Positions 31,420-41,035 of a DNA stretch of 47,160 nucleotides are shown piece after piece. This stretch comes from Cellulophaga sp. Lineage in GTDB: Bacteria; Bacteroidota; Bacteroidia; Flavobacteriales; Flavobacteriaceae. Position 1 is the stretch's first letter, and every line of letters starts with the position of its first letter. The stretch spans positions 1 through 47,160 of the forward strand of contig JANQTG010000118.1 of NCBI GenBank assembly GCA_030731855.1, given 5' to 3'. The notes beneath the pieces are model-generated. The model saw only the letters and a program-made list of their open reading frames with translations, was not told the origin of the DNA and ran no database searches. The translations under genes were made by a program, and so were the position numbers.

Positions 31420-33867
31420 ATGTTAAAATATCTGAAATTATTTGTTTACCTACTGCTACCCGTTTTTTTAAATGCACAAACCGCTGTCATTACAGGAGTA
31501 ATTTTAGATTCAAATACTAGTGCATTGGCTGATGTAAGTATTAGTATTGGCGCTATTGGAACAACATCAGATACCACTGGTTTTTATCTACTTGAAATTC
31601 CTGCCGACCAAGAAGTTACCATTACTTTTTCGCATATTGGACATAAAAATATCATCCTAAAAAATGTAATCCTTTCCACGAATGAAACCTTTGAATTTAA
31701 TCCCGTTTTTAAAAAAGAAGTTACGCAAATTGATGAAATAACAGTTTCTCCCTCAGGAAGTCGCAAAGTAGAAGCTATTACCACTCTTACTCCAGAAGTT
31801 ATTAGGCGAATACCAGGCGCCAATGCAGGTGTTGAAAATATTCTAAAATTGCTACCTGGTGTTTCATCTAGTAATGAATTAAGTACACAATATAGCGTTC
31901 GTGGTGGTAATTTTGATGAAAATTTAGTCTACGTAAACGAGGTAGAAGTCTATCGCCCTTTTTTGGTTAGAGCTGGGCAACAAGAGAGTTTAAGCTTTAT
32001 AAATAGCAATATGATTCAGCAAGTTAAATTTTCTGCTGGAGGGTTTCAAGCCAAATATGGCGACAAATTATCTTCGGTTTTAGATATTACCTATAAAAAA
32101 CCTGTTTCATTTGGACTTAAAGTAGATGCTAGTTTAATAGGATTTGGAACTACTTTAGAAACAAGAAGTAGCGATAAAAAATTAAGTTCAATCACAGGAA
32201 TTCGATATAGAAATATTAGTCCTTTAATAAACAGTCAAGAAACGGTAACAAACGTTCAACCTAGAGTTTTTGATTTCCAGACTTTCGAAAACTATCAGTT
32301 TTCAAGAAAATTCAGTTTAGGCTTCCTTGGCAATCTATCTCTAAATAATTACATCAATGAACCTAAAACTAGAGTCACAAATTTTGGAACACTTAATGAT
32401 CCAAAACGTGTTTCTATTTTTTATGCAGGCAACGAAAATAATCGATTTAATACTGCTTTAGGGGCTTTAAAAGCTACGTATTTTTTGAATGATAAGGTGA
32501 CACTAAAACTAATTCCTTCATTATTTCGTACGGTAGAACAAGAATCGTCGAACATCGTTGCGCAATACGATTTAGGAGATTTAGACCCTTTGTCGGGTAT
32601 TCTAAGCAACAATAGAAGAATTGGAACTCAAATTAATAATACTCGCAATACTTTAGATGCATTACTTTTTAACCTAGCGCATAAAGGGAATTATATTGCC
32701 GAAAATACCACCATTAATTGGGGCGTAAAATATGATTATGAAGCTATCAACGATGAGATACGAGAATTTACACTTTTAGATTCTTTAGGCTTTTTAGTCC
32801 GCCCAACACCTGCAATAATTACAACCAACCTATCTTCAAACAATTTTGAAAGCCCTTTAGATGCAATTGAAAGTCTACAAGCTAAAAATAGGGTTCAAAC
32901 CAGTAGGCTTTCTGGGTTTATTCAATTTAGCCAGCAAACCCAATGGAACAATGCAGAAGTATATTATAATTTAGGCATAAGAAGTCAATTTTGGAAAGTG
33001 AACTCCGAAGATAACAATGGCAATTCACAAGTTGTTTTTAGCCCAAGAGGGCAATTTGCTATAAAACCAAATTGGGAAAAAGATATGTTTTTCAAAGTAG
33101 CCTTAGGAATCTACCACCAAGCACCTTTTTACAGGGAGTTACGCGATTTAAATGGCGCTGTAAATGTAAACGTAAAAGCACAAAAAGCTTTTCATGCGGT
33201 GGCTACCAATGAATACAGTTTTAAGCTTGGCGAACGGCCGTTTAGCCTCATTAGTGAAGTATTTTTCAAAGATTTAACTAATGTAAACACCTACACCGTT
33301 GAAGATGTTCGGATACGCTATGTCGCCAATAATAATGCAACGGCCTATGCCTACGGTGCCGAATTTAGAATGAATGGGGCGTTTGTGCCTGGCACCGAAT
33401 CATGGATAAGTTTGGGTTATTTAAAGACCGAAGAAAATAGCGACAACAGAGGCTTTATATCAAGACCTACAGATCAACGTCTTAAAGCCGCCATTTTATT
33501 TCAAGATTATATTCCCACAATTCCTGATGTTAAAATGTATTTAAACCTAGTTTACCAAACAGGCGTTCCTGGTGGTTCACCAAATAATGCAGATCCCTAT
33601 GTTTTTCAAAGTAGATTACGCGATTATAAGCGTGCAGATTTAGGAATTTCATATACTTTTGTATCAGATAATAAAACTCTAGCAGAAAACAGCTGGCTAA
33701 TAGGTTTTAAAGAACTTTCTGTTGGTTTTGAATTATTTAATATGTTTAATACTGAAAATTCAATTACCAATACTTGGGTTACAGATATTGATAGTAAAGA
33801 GCAGTTTGCTGTGCCTAATTTCTTAACCAGCCGCATTTTAAATCTTAAGCTTAGCATGCGTTTTTAA
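31420..33867 (+). CDS. TonB-dependent receptor with N-terminal carboxypeptidase-like domain
   Basis: Signal peptide, CarboxypepD_reg-like N-terminus, plug YSVRGGNFDENLVYVNEVEVYRP, C-terminal beta-barrel ending LKLSMRF; starts right after the M23 stop. Confidence 0.92.
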   Translation: MLKYLKLFVYLLLPVFLNAQTAVITGVILDSNTSALADVSISIGAIGTTSDTTGFYLLEIPADQEVTITFSHIGHKNIILKNVILSTNETFEFNPVFKKEVTQIDEITVSPSGSRKVEAITTLTPEVIRRIPGANAGVENILKLLPGVSSSNELSTQYSVRGGNFDENLVYVNEVEVYRPFLVRAGQQESLSFINSNMIQQVKFSAGGFQAKYGDKLSSVLDITYKKPVSFGLKVDASLIGFGTTLETRSSDKKLSSITGIRYRNISPLINSQETVTNVQPRVFDFQTFENYQFSRKFSLGFLGNLSLNNYINEPKTRVTNFGTLNDPKRVSIFYAGNENNRFNTALGALKATYFLNDKVTLKLIPSLFRTVEQESSNIVAQYDLGDLDPLSGILSNNRRIGTQINNTRNTLDALLFNLAHKGNYIAENTTINWGVKYDYEAINDEIREFTLLDSLGFLVRPTPAIITTNLSSNNFESPLDAIESLQAKNRVQTSRLSGFIQFSQQTQWNNAEVYYNLGIRSQFWKVNSEDNNGNSQVVFSPRGQFAIKPNWEKDMFFKVALGIYHQAPFYRELRDLNGAVNVNVKAQKAFHAVATNEYSFKLGERPFSLISEVFFKDLTNVNTYTVEDVRIRYVANNNATAYAYGAEFRMNGAFVPGTESWISLGYLKTEENSDNRGFISRPTDQRLKAAILFQDYIPTIPDVKMYLNLVYQTGVPGGSPNNADPYVFQSRLRDYKRADLGISYTFVSDNKTLAENSWLIGFKELSVGFELFNMFNTENSITNTWVTDIDSKEQFAVPNFLTSRILNLKLSMRF

Positions 33868-33911
33868 AAAAACTAATGTGCCATTAAGTTGGCATCCTTA
33901 AACTTAGTAAC

Positions 33912-34559
33912 ATGAAAATTATAAGTAGCATTTTATTACTATTTACAACAGCTATTTTAATAGCACAAAAAGATATTTACGAAAGTCCCAAATTCGATGA
34001 ACTTTCTAAAAACCATAAAGAATTAGCCATTTTGCCATTTTTTACGCTTCTTGACTTAAAAGAGACACTCTCAAAAGAAGAAAAGAAAGCTTTAGAAGAA
34101 AAAGAAGGCTATGCCGTACAGAATGCTTTAGAAATTTACTTTTTGCAACCCAAAAAGAAAAAGAAATTTACGGTAGATTTTCAAAACACAAAAAATACCA
34201 ACGCCATACTTGCTCAAAATAATATCACGTATGATAATATAGATATTTATAGCATCAAAGACTTATGCAAGCTTTTAAATGTAGACGGCATTATTAGTGG
34301 TAATACAGATTTAAATATTTTATTATCAAATGGTATTCCAACAGAATTTAGCTTTATGGACTATATTCTAGGAGATGCTAATTTTGGACGCATAGGCATA
34401 AAAATTAGTGATGGAGAAACCGGAAAACTACTTTGGCGTTACGAAAAAAAAATCAACAAAAAATCTGGAAAAAATACGCAAGATTTAATTGATGTTATGA
34501 TGAAACAAGCGACTAAGAAATTTCCTTACGATACGGAGCGAGTTAGGAATAGTAATTAG
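33912..34559 (+). CDS. Secreted hypothetical protein (possible CsgG/GNA1162-like fold)
   Basis: Signal peptide; KELAILPFFT...LCKLLNVDGIISGNTDL...ISDGETGKLLWRYEKKI resembles CsgG-superfamily lipoproteins; weak. Confidence 0.55.
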   Translation: MKIISSILLLFTTAILIAQKDIYESPKFDELSKNHKELAILPFFTLLDLKETLSKEEKKALEEKEGYAVQNALEIYFLQPKKKKKFTVDFQNTKNTNAILAQNNITYDNIDIYSIKDLCKLLNVDGIISGNTDLNILLSNGIPTEFSFMDYILGDANFGRIGIKISDGETGKLLWRYEKKINKKSGKNTQDLIDVMMKQATKKFPYDTERVRNSN

Positions 34560-34575
34560 TAGTTAGTAGTTAGTG
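34551..34575 (+). repeat. Short TTAGTAR-type tandem repeat at the 3' end of the 33912 gene
   Basis: agtaattagtagttagtagttagtg. Confidence 0.75.
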
Positions 34576-34606
34576 TACTAGATTTTAAATTATTCAAAAA
34601 ATTAAC

Positions 34607-34632
34607 GCAACCAAATTTAAATATTGGCACCT
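34607..34632 (+). promoter_or_regulatory. Putative ECF-sigma-like promoter: GCAACC-N14-GCACCT
   Basis: Same bipartite spacing as upstream of FAS1 genes 2 and 3. Confidence 0.45.
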
Positions 34633-34666
34633 TGTAAAAAAATCTAATCAAACAATATCAAACATC

Positions 34667-35035
34667 ATGAAAAATATTAAGTTTTCAGCTTTGGCCTTGA
34701 TAATGATACTTGCTCTGGGTAGTTGTTCTAAGGATGATGATGATTTTGAACAAGTACCATTGGGAATCTGGGTTTCTATTGACAAGACCGATACCTTAGA
34801 TTTCAAAACTCAAAATAACTTCTTTAAATCGAATGCCTTTATGGAAAATGATAATTTTAACTATCAATTATTATCGAAAGACTCCATTGAGATTCATTAC
34901 AGAGGTATACAGTTTGTGAATATTGCACCTACAACACACAAGTATTCTCTAAACACTAATGAACTAAGCATCTATTTTACAAACGAATCTTGTTACGGAT
35001 TTGATGATGTAATAATGAGCTACCAAAAGCAATAA
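34667..35035 (+). CDS. Small lipoprotein, unknown function
   Basis: Lipobox ALGSCSKDDDD; lipocalin-like size and composition (LGIWVSIDKTDTLDFK). Confidence 0.75.
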   Translation: MKNIKFSALALIMILALGSCSKDDDDFEQVPLGIWVSIDKTDTLDFKTQNNFFKSNAFMENDNFNYQLLSKDSIEIHYRGIQFVNIAPTTHKYSLNTNELSIYFTNESCYGFDDVIMSYQKQ

Positions 35036-35152
35036 AAATCTAGCAATAAATTATAAGACATATAGCCTTTACATAAAGCTATTAATTTTTCTCAAGGCTT
35101 CGAACCTATAGCTTTCCGATTTTAAACAAAAAAAGATATTATAGAAGTGGTG

Positions 35153-35207
35153 TTTACTGCTTACTGCCAACTGAACACTAACCACTAATTACTAATTACT
35201 AACCACT
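35153..35207 (-). repeat. Short TTAGTRR-type tandem repeat downstream of the cysteine desulfurase gene
   Basis: Minus strand reads tagtggttagtaattagtaattagtggttagtgttcagttggcagtaagcagtaa. Confidence 0.75.
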
Positions 35208-35210
35208 ATT

Positions 35211-36359
35211 TCACTGTTTACTAAAAACTAACAATTCGTTAATCACATAATCTAATTCTTGTTTTGTGGTGTCTTTTGAGAATGAAAAACGGATAGATGG
35301 TTTTTTTAATTCTTCTTTACTTAAAATTTCGACTAAAACATGCGATTCTAGACTACTTCCTGATTGGCAAGCACTTCCTTTAGAACAGGCTATACCCTTA
35401 ATATCTAACTGAAATAAAAGCATTTGCGATTTTTGTTGATCAAAAGGCAAACGAACATTCACTAAAGTATAGGTACTTTTTTCTACATCACCCGAATGAC
35501 CATTAAAAATTACCTCAGGCAATACCCGTTTTAGTTCCTTGATAAAATATTTTTTTAAGTCTAATATATACTGTTGTTCCTCCTCTAAATTTTCATACGC
35601 TAAAACAAAAGCTTCTTCTAAACCTACAATATTATGAAATGCTTCAGTACCCGCTCTAAAGCCACGCTCTTGCGAACCACCCACTAAAATAGGCTTCAAT
35701 GGTAGATTTTTCTTAACAAAAGCAAAACCAATGCCTTTTGGACCGTGAAATTTATGCGCTGCGGCAGTTAAAAAATCGATGGGTGTTTTTTGAACATCAA
35801 AGGCGTAATGCCCAATAGATTGTACGGTATCCGAATGAAAAAGTGCATCATATTGTTTACATAAATGTACCACAGCATCGATAGCTAAAATATTGCCGAT
35901 TTCATTATTTATATGCATTAAACTGACTAACTTTTTGGTATCATCTGCTTGCAAAAGTGCTTCTAAATGAACTAAATCCGGATTTCCAAAAACATCTAAA
36001 TCTACATAGGCTACGCGTATTGGATAATCTTTTTCTAACAATTCTACCGTATGCAAAACTGCATGATGTTCTATTTTTGAAGTGATAATGGTCTGCACGC
36101 CTAAATCCCGAACCGCACACCTTAATATCATATTATCAGCCTCTGTACCTCCTGATGTAAAAATTATTTCAGACGGATGTGCATTCAAATATTTGGCAAT
36201 TATTTTTCTAGTTTTTTCAATAGCTGTTTTTGCAGAACGCCCAAAACTATGGGTAGAGGAAGGATTTCCGTAAGATTCCGCTAGGGCTTCTTGCATTTTC
36301 TGAATAACATTTACCCTAACTTGTGTAGTGGCTGCATTATCTAAATAAACTTTTTGCAT
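35211..36359 (-). CDS. Cysteine desulfurase (NifS/IscS-like)
   Basis: YLDNAATTQV, GGTEADNMIL, AAAHKFHGPKGIGF, GSACQSGSS. Confidence 0.95.
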   Translation of the reverse strand: MQKVYLDNAATTQVRVNVIQKMQEALAESYGNPSSTHSFGRSAKTAIEKTRKIIAKYLNAHPSEIIFTSGGTEADNMILRCAVRDLGVQTIITSKIEHHAVLHTVELLEKDYPIRVAYVDLDVFGNPDLVHLEALLQADDTKKLVSLMHINNEIGNILAIDAVVHLCKQYDALFHSDTVQSIGHYAFDVQKTPIDFLTAAAHKFHGPKGIGFAFVKKNLPLKPILVGGSQERGFRAGTEAFHNIVGLEEAFVLAYENLEEEQQYILDLKKYFIKELKRVLPEVIFNGHSGDVEKSTYTLVNVRLPFDQQKSQMLLFQLDIKGIACSKGSACQSGSSLESHVLVEILSKEELKKPSIRFSFSKDTTKQELDYVINELLVFSKQ

Positions 36360-36522
36360 AACAGTATAGCTTCAAAAAGCATCAAAATTAATAGAATTAA
36401 ACCAATTTTATCACAAATTGAAGATAAACCTATAGGATACTAAACTTTAAAACTTGTAAATTTGAACGAACTTAAATTTAGGTTACTTTAACTTATTTTT
36501 CCTTAGTAAATAATAGACGGTA

Positions 36523-37032
36523 ATGAAGAATTTTTTTAGCTTGTTAATTTGTGTTTTTATATGTTCTTGTGACGATGGCGATTTGCAAATTGAAACCCTA
36601 GATTTTGATAATGTGCCATTGCTAACGTGCGGTACTGTAAGCATCACTCAAAGTAATGTCTTATTCAAACTAAATGAAACAGAGGCGTTAATCATGAATT
36701 TAGCGGCTAACACGCTTAAAAATGAGGTGGGTACAGTTGCCTTTGAAATCACTGCTACAACGGCAACAAAGATTAGTTATCGTATTTTTTCTGGCACTGC
36801 AACTAATAATTATTTTTGTGATGCAGTACCGCCAATAACGCCTACCGTACTTGAAGAAATAATAGCTTCACAAGCAGAAATTACAATTACTACTGAGAGT
36901 GTTGGTACCGTTGATTTACCTAGTTTTGAACACAGTATAGTTATTAATAAAATTACTTTAGAAACTGGTTCAGGACAAAGAATTACAGACTTAACGGTTA
37001 AAGATTTTGGTACGGTAACTACTACGAATTAG
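36523..37032 (+). CDS. Hypothetical lipoprotein
   Basis: ICSCDDGD lipobox; convergent 11-nt overlap with the downstream minus-strand gene. Confidence 0.75.
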   Translation: MKNFFSLLICVFICSCDDGDLQIETLDFDNVPLLTCGTVSITQSNVLFKLNETEALIMNLAANTLKNEVGTVAFEITATTATKISYRIFSGTATNNYFCDAVPPITPTVLEEIIASQAEITITTESVGTVDLPSFEHSIVINKITLETGSGQRITDLTVKDFGTVTTTN

Positions 37033-37573
37033 CCGCCTGATAAATATAAACTTCTGTAGCGCCTAAACCGTATTTTTGGTAATCGGCATCGTAATACTTC
37101 ACATTATCATACCGTCCAAAAAGGTACTGTAATTCTTCTTTTAAAACCCCTTCGCCTACTCCGTGGATAAAAACTACTTTTTGAATTCGTTTGCGAATGG
37201 CAAATTCTAGTTGTCGCTTAGCAGTATCGAGTTGAATAGTTAACATATCAAAATTAGTCATTCCCCTTTCGGTATCTACTAATTGATGAATATGCAAATC
37301 TACCTCCATTTTTGGCGCAGCACGTTCTTTAGTTTTTACAACCGGAGTATTCTTTCGTTTACCCATAGCCTTTTCAGACTTAATTTTGGCAACCTCAAAG
37401 TTTGAAACCGTAAGGTTTCGGTCTTTTACGATCTTAATTAAATCTGTAGCATCGTACACTAATAAAAAACCGTCATCACTTAAAACGGTAATTTTGGTAC
37501 CATTAATAGCTTCTACAACGCCAGTGATGGTGTCATCCATAGCTTCTACTCTTGTGCCTATTTTAAAACTCAT
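37022..37573 (-). CDS. DUF2027/Smr-domain protein
   Basis: MSFKIGTRVEAMDD start; VDLHIHQLVD and VVFIHGVGEGVLKEEL Smr motifs; start reassigned from 37636. Confidence 0.85.
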   Translation of the reverse strand: MSFKIGTRVEAMDDTITGVVEAINGTKITVLSDDGFLLVYDATDLIKIVKDRNLTVSNFEVAKIKSEKAMGKRKNTPVVKTKERAAPKMEVDLHIHQLVDTERGMTNFDMLTIQLDTAKRQLEFAIRKRIQKVVFIHGVGEGVLKEELQYLFGRYDNVKYYDADYQKYGLGATEVYIYQAANS

Positions 37574-37757
37574 CTTCAACTTCTTTGTTTTCTTGATTTT
37601 GAGGGGTGTATGAAACACCTGTTTTATAGACACCAAACATCAAAAAAATAATTCCTAATGCTAAAGCATATTCTTTTTCTACATAATTAGGTCCAAGGCT
37701 CATAATTAATGCTCCAATGATCATAAATAACACATAAATTATTTTTTTTGTTTTCAT
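37563..37757 (-). CDS. Small two-TM membrane protein
   Basis: MKTKKIIYVLFMIIGALIMSLGPNYVEKEYALALGIIFLMFGVYKTG; start reassigned from 37814. Confidence 0.65.
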   Translation of the reverse strand: MKTKKIIYVLFMIIGALIMSLGPNYVEKEYALALGIIFLMFGVYKTGVSYTPQNQENKEVEDEF

Positions 37758-37992
37758 GTATGTATAGGTATTGTTTTTATTGAATCCTGAAACTTCGGGA
37801 CTGTTAGTCTGCAATCATTCCTTTGAAAAAACAAGTTTTTAGCATACTTATATAATTTAGCAAAAATTAAAATAGTGTTTTACAAATACTTAACACTTGT
37901 ATGTTAATTTTTTTTAAAATAATCTCCCTAATGCCCTTTCATTGGTTAAAAATAGTAGTATTTTTCGGCAAAAGAATTTATTTTTTATTAAA

Positions 37993-38295
37993 ATGCAGTT
38001 TATAACGCTAATATTTTTTAAGATAGATGAGTACATGCTACCTTGTTTTAGCAAAAAAATATTTGGTATTGACTGTCCGGGTTGCGGTATTCAACGTTCG
38101 GTTGCTCTTATTTTTCAAGGAGAATTTGTTGCTGCCTTTAAAATGTATCCTGCCATTTATTCCTTGCTATTATTGCTCGGATTTTTATTGGCAGATAATT
38201 TTTACAAAATAAAATTTAGCAATAAAATAATTATAACTTTGACTTCCACAACTGTATTCTTAATTTTAACCAATTATATTTTAAAATTTTTCTAA
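37993..38295 (+). CDS. DUF2752 membrane protein
   Basis: CPGCGIQRS motif; start uncertain (TTG 37942, ATG 37993 or ATG 38035). Confidence 0.85.
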   Translation: MQFITLIFFKIDEYMLPCFSKKIFGIDCPGCGIQRSVALIFQGEFVAAFKMYPAIYSLLLLLGFLLADNFYKIKFSNKIIITLTSTTVFLILTNYILKFF

Positions 38296-38317
38296 CAATC
38301 AATTAAACCTTTAAATT

Positions 38318-38653
38318 ATGGAACAACAAAAATTACCTAATGCAACAATGATCATCGTACTTAGTATCTTTGGTTATTTATGTTGCTGTTTTGCGGGCTT
38401 GGGTATTATACCATCTGCAATAGCTTTAGTAATGGCTAACAAAGCACAAAAAATTAATAATGAAAATCCAGAATTATACGATAATTTTAGTACAATCAAA
38501 ACGGGTAGAATTGTTGCAATTATTGCTGTTATATTAAACGTTTTAATGATAATTAACGTTATATACACCTTAGCTACAGTAGGCTGGAGTGATTGGTCTG
38601 AAGAGTTCTCAAGAAAATGGCAAGAAGGAATGGAAGCTGGCGGACAATATTAA
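38318..38653 (+). CDS. CCC-motif membrane protein
   Basis: MEQQKLPNATMIIVLSIFGYLCCCFAGLG; KTGRIVAIIAVILN. Confidence 0.85.
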   Translation: MEQQKLPNATMIIVLSIFGYLCCCFAGLGIIPSAIALVMANKAQKINNENPELYDNFSTIKTGRIVAIIAVILNVLMIINVIYTLATVGWSDWSEEFSRKWQEGMEAGGQY

Positions 38654-38690
38654 TCGATAAATTTTAAAAACAGCTAAATCTTTTTAAATT

Positions 38691-39032
38691 ATGGAACAAC
38701 AAAAATTACCGAATGTAACCTTAATAATAGTATTGAGTATTGCCTCAATAGTATTGTGCTGGTGTTACGGAATACTTGGATTAATATTGAGTATTATCGC
38801 CTTAATTTTAGCATCATTATCAAGCAAAGCTTACAAAGAAAGTCCAGAAATTTATGATGGTATTGGCACTTTAAAGACAGGTAAAATACTGGCTATTGTT
38901 GGTTTAATATTGAATATTTTATTTTTAATTTTCATTATTTGGTTTGTAATGACAGTAATTGGCTGGGACGTTGTACAAAGTGGAGACCAAGAATTAATGC
39001 AAGAAAGAATGGAAGAATTTTTTGGACAATAA
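38691..39032 (+). CDS. CCC-motif-family membrane protein (paralog)
   Basis: MEQQKLPNVTLIIVLSIASIVLCWCYGILG; LKTGKILAIVGLILN. Confidence 0.85.
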   Translation: MEQQKLPNVTLIIVLSIASIVLCWCYGILGLILSIIALILASLSSKAYKESPEIYDGIGTLKTGKILAIVGLILNILFLIFIIWFVMTVIGWDVVQSGDQELMQERMEEFFGQ

Positions 39033-39033
39033 C

Positions 39034-39351
39034 ATGCAACAAGAACCTTTACCAGGCGCTAGTAACGCTTTGACTTTCGGAATTCTATCAATTGTATTAA
39101 CCTTTCTCTGTTGTGGCCCTTTTGGCGGTATCTTCGGATTTATAAGTCTGTCTAACGCAAAAAAAGCGGAACGGATTTATGCTCAAAGTACGGGTCAGTA
39201 TACAGGTATCGAAAATGTAAAAACAGGTAGAGTTTTATCATACATAGGTATTGCTTTGGCAGCTATATATTTACTATTTTTCTTACTCTATTTTGGAGTG
39301 ATTATAGCCTTTATTATTGCCGCCATTTCCCAAGGCGATGCTAATTTTTAA
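39034..39351 (+). CDS. CCC-motif-family membrane protein (paralog)
   Basis: MQQEPLPGASNALTFGILSIVLTFLCCGPFGGIFGF; VKTGRVLSYIGIALA; ATG start moved from TTG 39022. Confidence 0.85.
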   Translation: MQQEPLPGASNALTFGILSIVLTFLCCGPFGGIFGFISLSNAKKAERIYAQSTGQYTGIENVKTGRVLSYIGIALAAIYLLFFLLYFGVIIAFIIAAISQGDANF

Positions 39352-39369
39352 GTAGTATCTTTAAATATT

Positions 39370-39405
39370 AAACCCCAAAACAAATAAATGTTTTGGGGTT
39401 TTTAT
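39370..39405. terminator. Terminator after the CCC-motif cluster
   Basis: aaaccccaaaac...gttttggggtttttatttt. Confidence 0.85.
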
Positions 39406-39426
39406 TTTATGCTTAAACCGCTTAAA

Positions 39427-40710
39427 TTATTTATTCTCAAACGCCGCTATTGTAGTGGTGATGATCTTTACACAATCTAACAATTGTTCTTTCGTCATTA
39501 CCAAAGGTGGCGCAAAACGTATAATATTACCGTGTGTTGGCTTTGCCAATAATCCGTTTTCTTTTAAAGCCATACAAATATCCCAAGCGGTTGAACTTTC
39601 TTCAGTATCATTAATTAGAATGGCATTCAAAAGTCCTTTTCCACGAACTGCATTAACCAAATGGCAGGTTGGAATAAATTTATTTAATTCTGTCCTAAAT
39701 AATTCACCTAATTCAAAAGCATTTTGAGCCAAATTTTCTTCTTTTACAACTTCTAAGGCTGCAATGGCAACTACTGCAGCTATGGGGTTTCCACCAAACG
39801 TACTCCCGTGGTTCCCAGGCCTAATAACATTCATAATAGCATCATTAGCCAAAACAGCAGAAACAGGATAAGCGCCACCAGAAAGTGCTTTTCCTAAAAT
39901 TAAAATATCTGGTTTTACCTCTGGTGTTCCACTACAGTGTTTATCAGTACAATTACAGTTGCCACAAGTCGCTAATAAACGCCCCGTTCTGGCGATACCT
40001 GTTTGTACTTCGTCTGCTATAAACAATACATTGTGTTTGTCGCATAATGCTTTCGCATCTTTTAAATAATTTTCTGAAGGCACATAAACGCCTGCTTCAC
40101 CTTGAATAGGCTCTACTAAAAAACCTGCTACATTAGGGTTATTCTGTAACGCACTTTCTAAAGCCACTAAATTATCATATTCAATCTTAATAAAACCTTC
40201 AGTATAAGGACCAAAATTTTTACGCGCCACCGGATCGTTTGAAAACGAAATAATGGTAGTGGTTCTACCGTGAAAATTATTATCACAAACAATAATTTGC
40301 GCTTTATTTTCTTCTATTCCCTTTTTTTCATACCCCCATTTACGACAGATTTTCAAAGCGGTTTCTACCGCTTCGGCACCTGTATTCATTGGCAACAGCT
40401 TATCAAAACCAAAAGTTTCGGTCGCATATTTTTCATATTTTCCTAATACATCATTGTAAAATGCGCGTGAGGTAAGCGACAATGTTTTTGCTTGTTGCAC
40501 CATGGCATCCACAATTTTCGGATGACAATGCCCTTGATTTACGGCAGAATAAGCCGATAAAAAATCGTAATACTTTTTTCCTTCGGCGTCCCAAACATAA
40601 ACACCTTCTCCTCTACTTAATACTACAGGCAACGGATGGTAATTATGAGCTCCGTGTTTTTCTTCTAATGCGATAGCATCTTTAGAAGTAATTTTCTCTA
40701 AAACTGACAT
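39427..40710 (-). CDS. rocD: Ornithine--oxo-acid aminotransferase
   Basis: [67 protein letters not shown]. Confidence 0.95.
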   Translation of the reverse strand: MSVLEKITSKDAIALEEKHGAHNYHPLPVVLSRGEGVYVWDAEGKKYYDFLSAYSAVNQGHCHPKIVDAMVQQAKTLSLTSRAFYNDVLGKYEKYATETFGFDKLLPMNTGAEAVETALKICRKWGYEKKGIEENKAQIIVCDNNFHGRTTTIISFSNDPVARKNFGPYTEGFIKIEYDNLVALESALQNNPNVAGFLVEPIQGEAGVYVPSENYLKDAKALCDKHNVLFIADEVQTGIARTGRLLATCGNCNCTDKHCSGTPEVKPDILILGKALSGGAYPVSAVLANDAIMNVIRPGNHGSTFGGNPIAAVVAIAALEVVKEENLAQNAFELGELFRTELNKFIPTCHLVNAVRGKGLLNAILINDTEESSTAWDICMALKENGLLAKPTHGNIIRFAPPLVMTKEQLLDCVKIITTTIAAFENK

Positions 40711-40769
40711 GAATAGATATTTTAAAAATAAAAATTTAGCAATTCCTTCTGTACCTTTATCCTTTCAAT

Positions 40770-40785
40770 CCCAATAGTTATCGGG
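40770..40785. repeat. Imperfect palindrome cccaatagttatcggg
   Basis: Close to the palindrome CCCGATAACTATCGGG / CCCGATAGCTATCGGG. Confidence 0.35.
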
Positions 40786-40894
40786 GTGAAAATTCAGCGT
40801 GGGAGAGAAATCATCCTTGCAGAGGCATAAAAATACAAATTCTTTCAGAAATCAAAAATTATTTAGAACACTACTTTTATGATAATTTATAAAG

Positions 40895-41035
40895 CTTAAA
40901 AACTCTATGTCTTTTTTTGTGAGCAACTAAATTTGAGATTAGTTCTCTGTGGACCTCCTTTTTCTTCGTGTAACAGCCCAGCATAAATTGTTTCGCAGAA
41001 TTCCACAGTGGCCGCACAGAGTTGCACAAAGAAAT
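40895..41035 (-). repeat. Decayed intergenic repeat-like segment with CTCTGTGC/CTGTGGA/GTTACACG words
   Basis: Minus strand: ctttgtgcaactctgtgcggccactgtggaattctgcg...gttacacgaag...ggtccacagagaac. Confidence 0.4.

Noticed and set aside
37574-37636. N-terminal extension of the DUF2027/Smr ORF
   Set aside because: Overlaps the upstream small membrane gene; MSFKIGTRVEAMDD at 37573 is the better start
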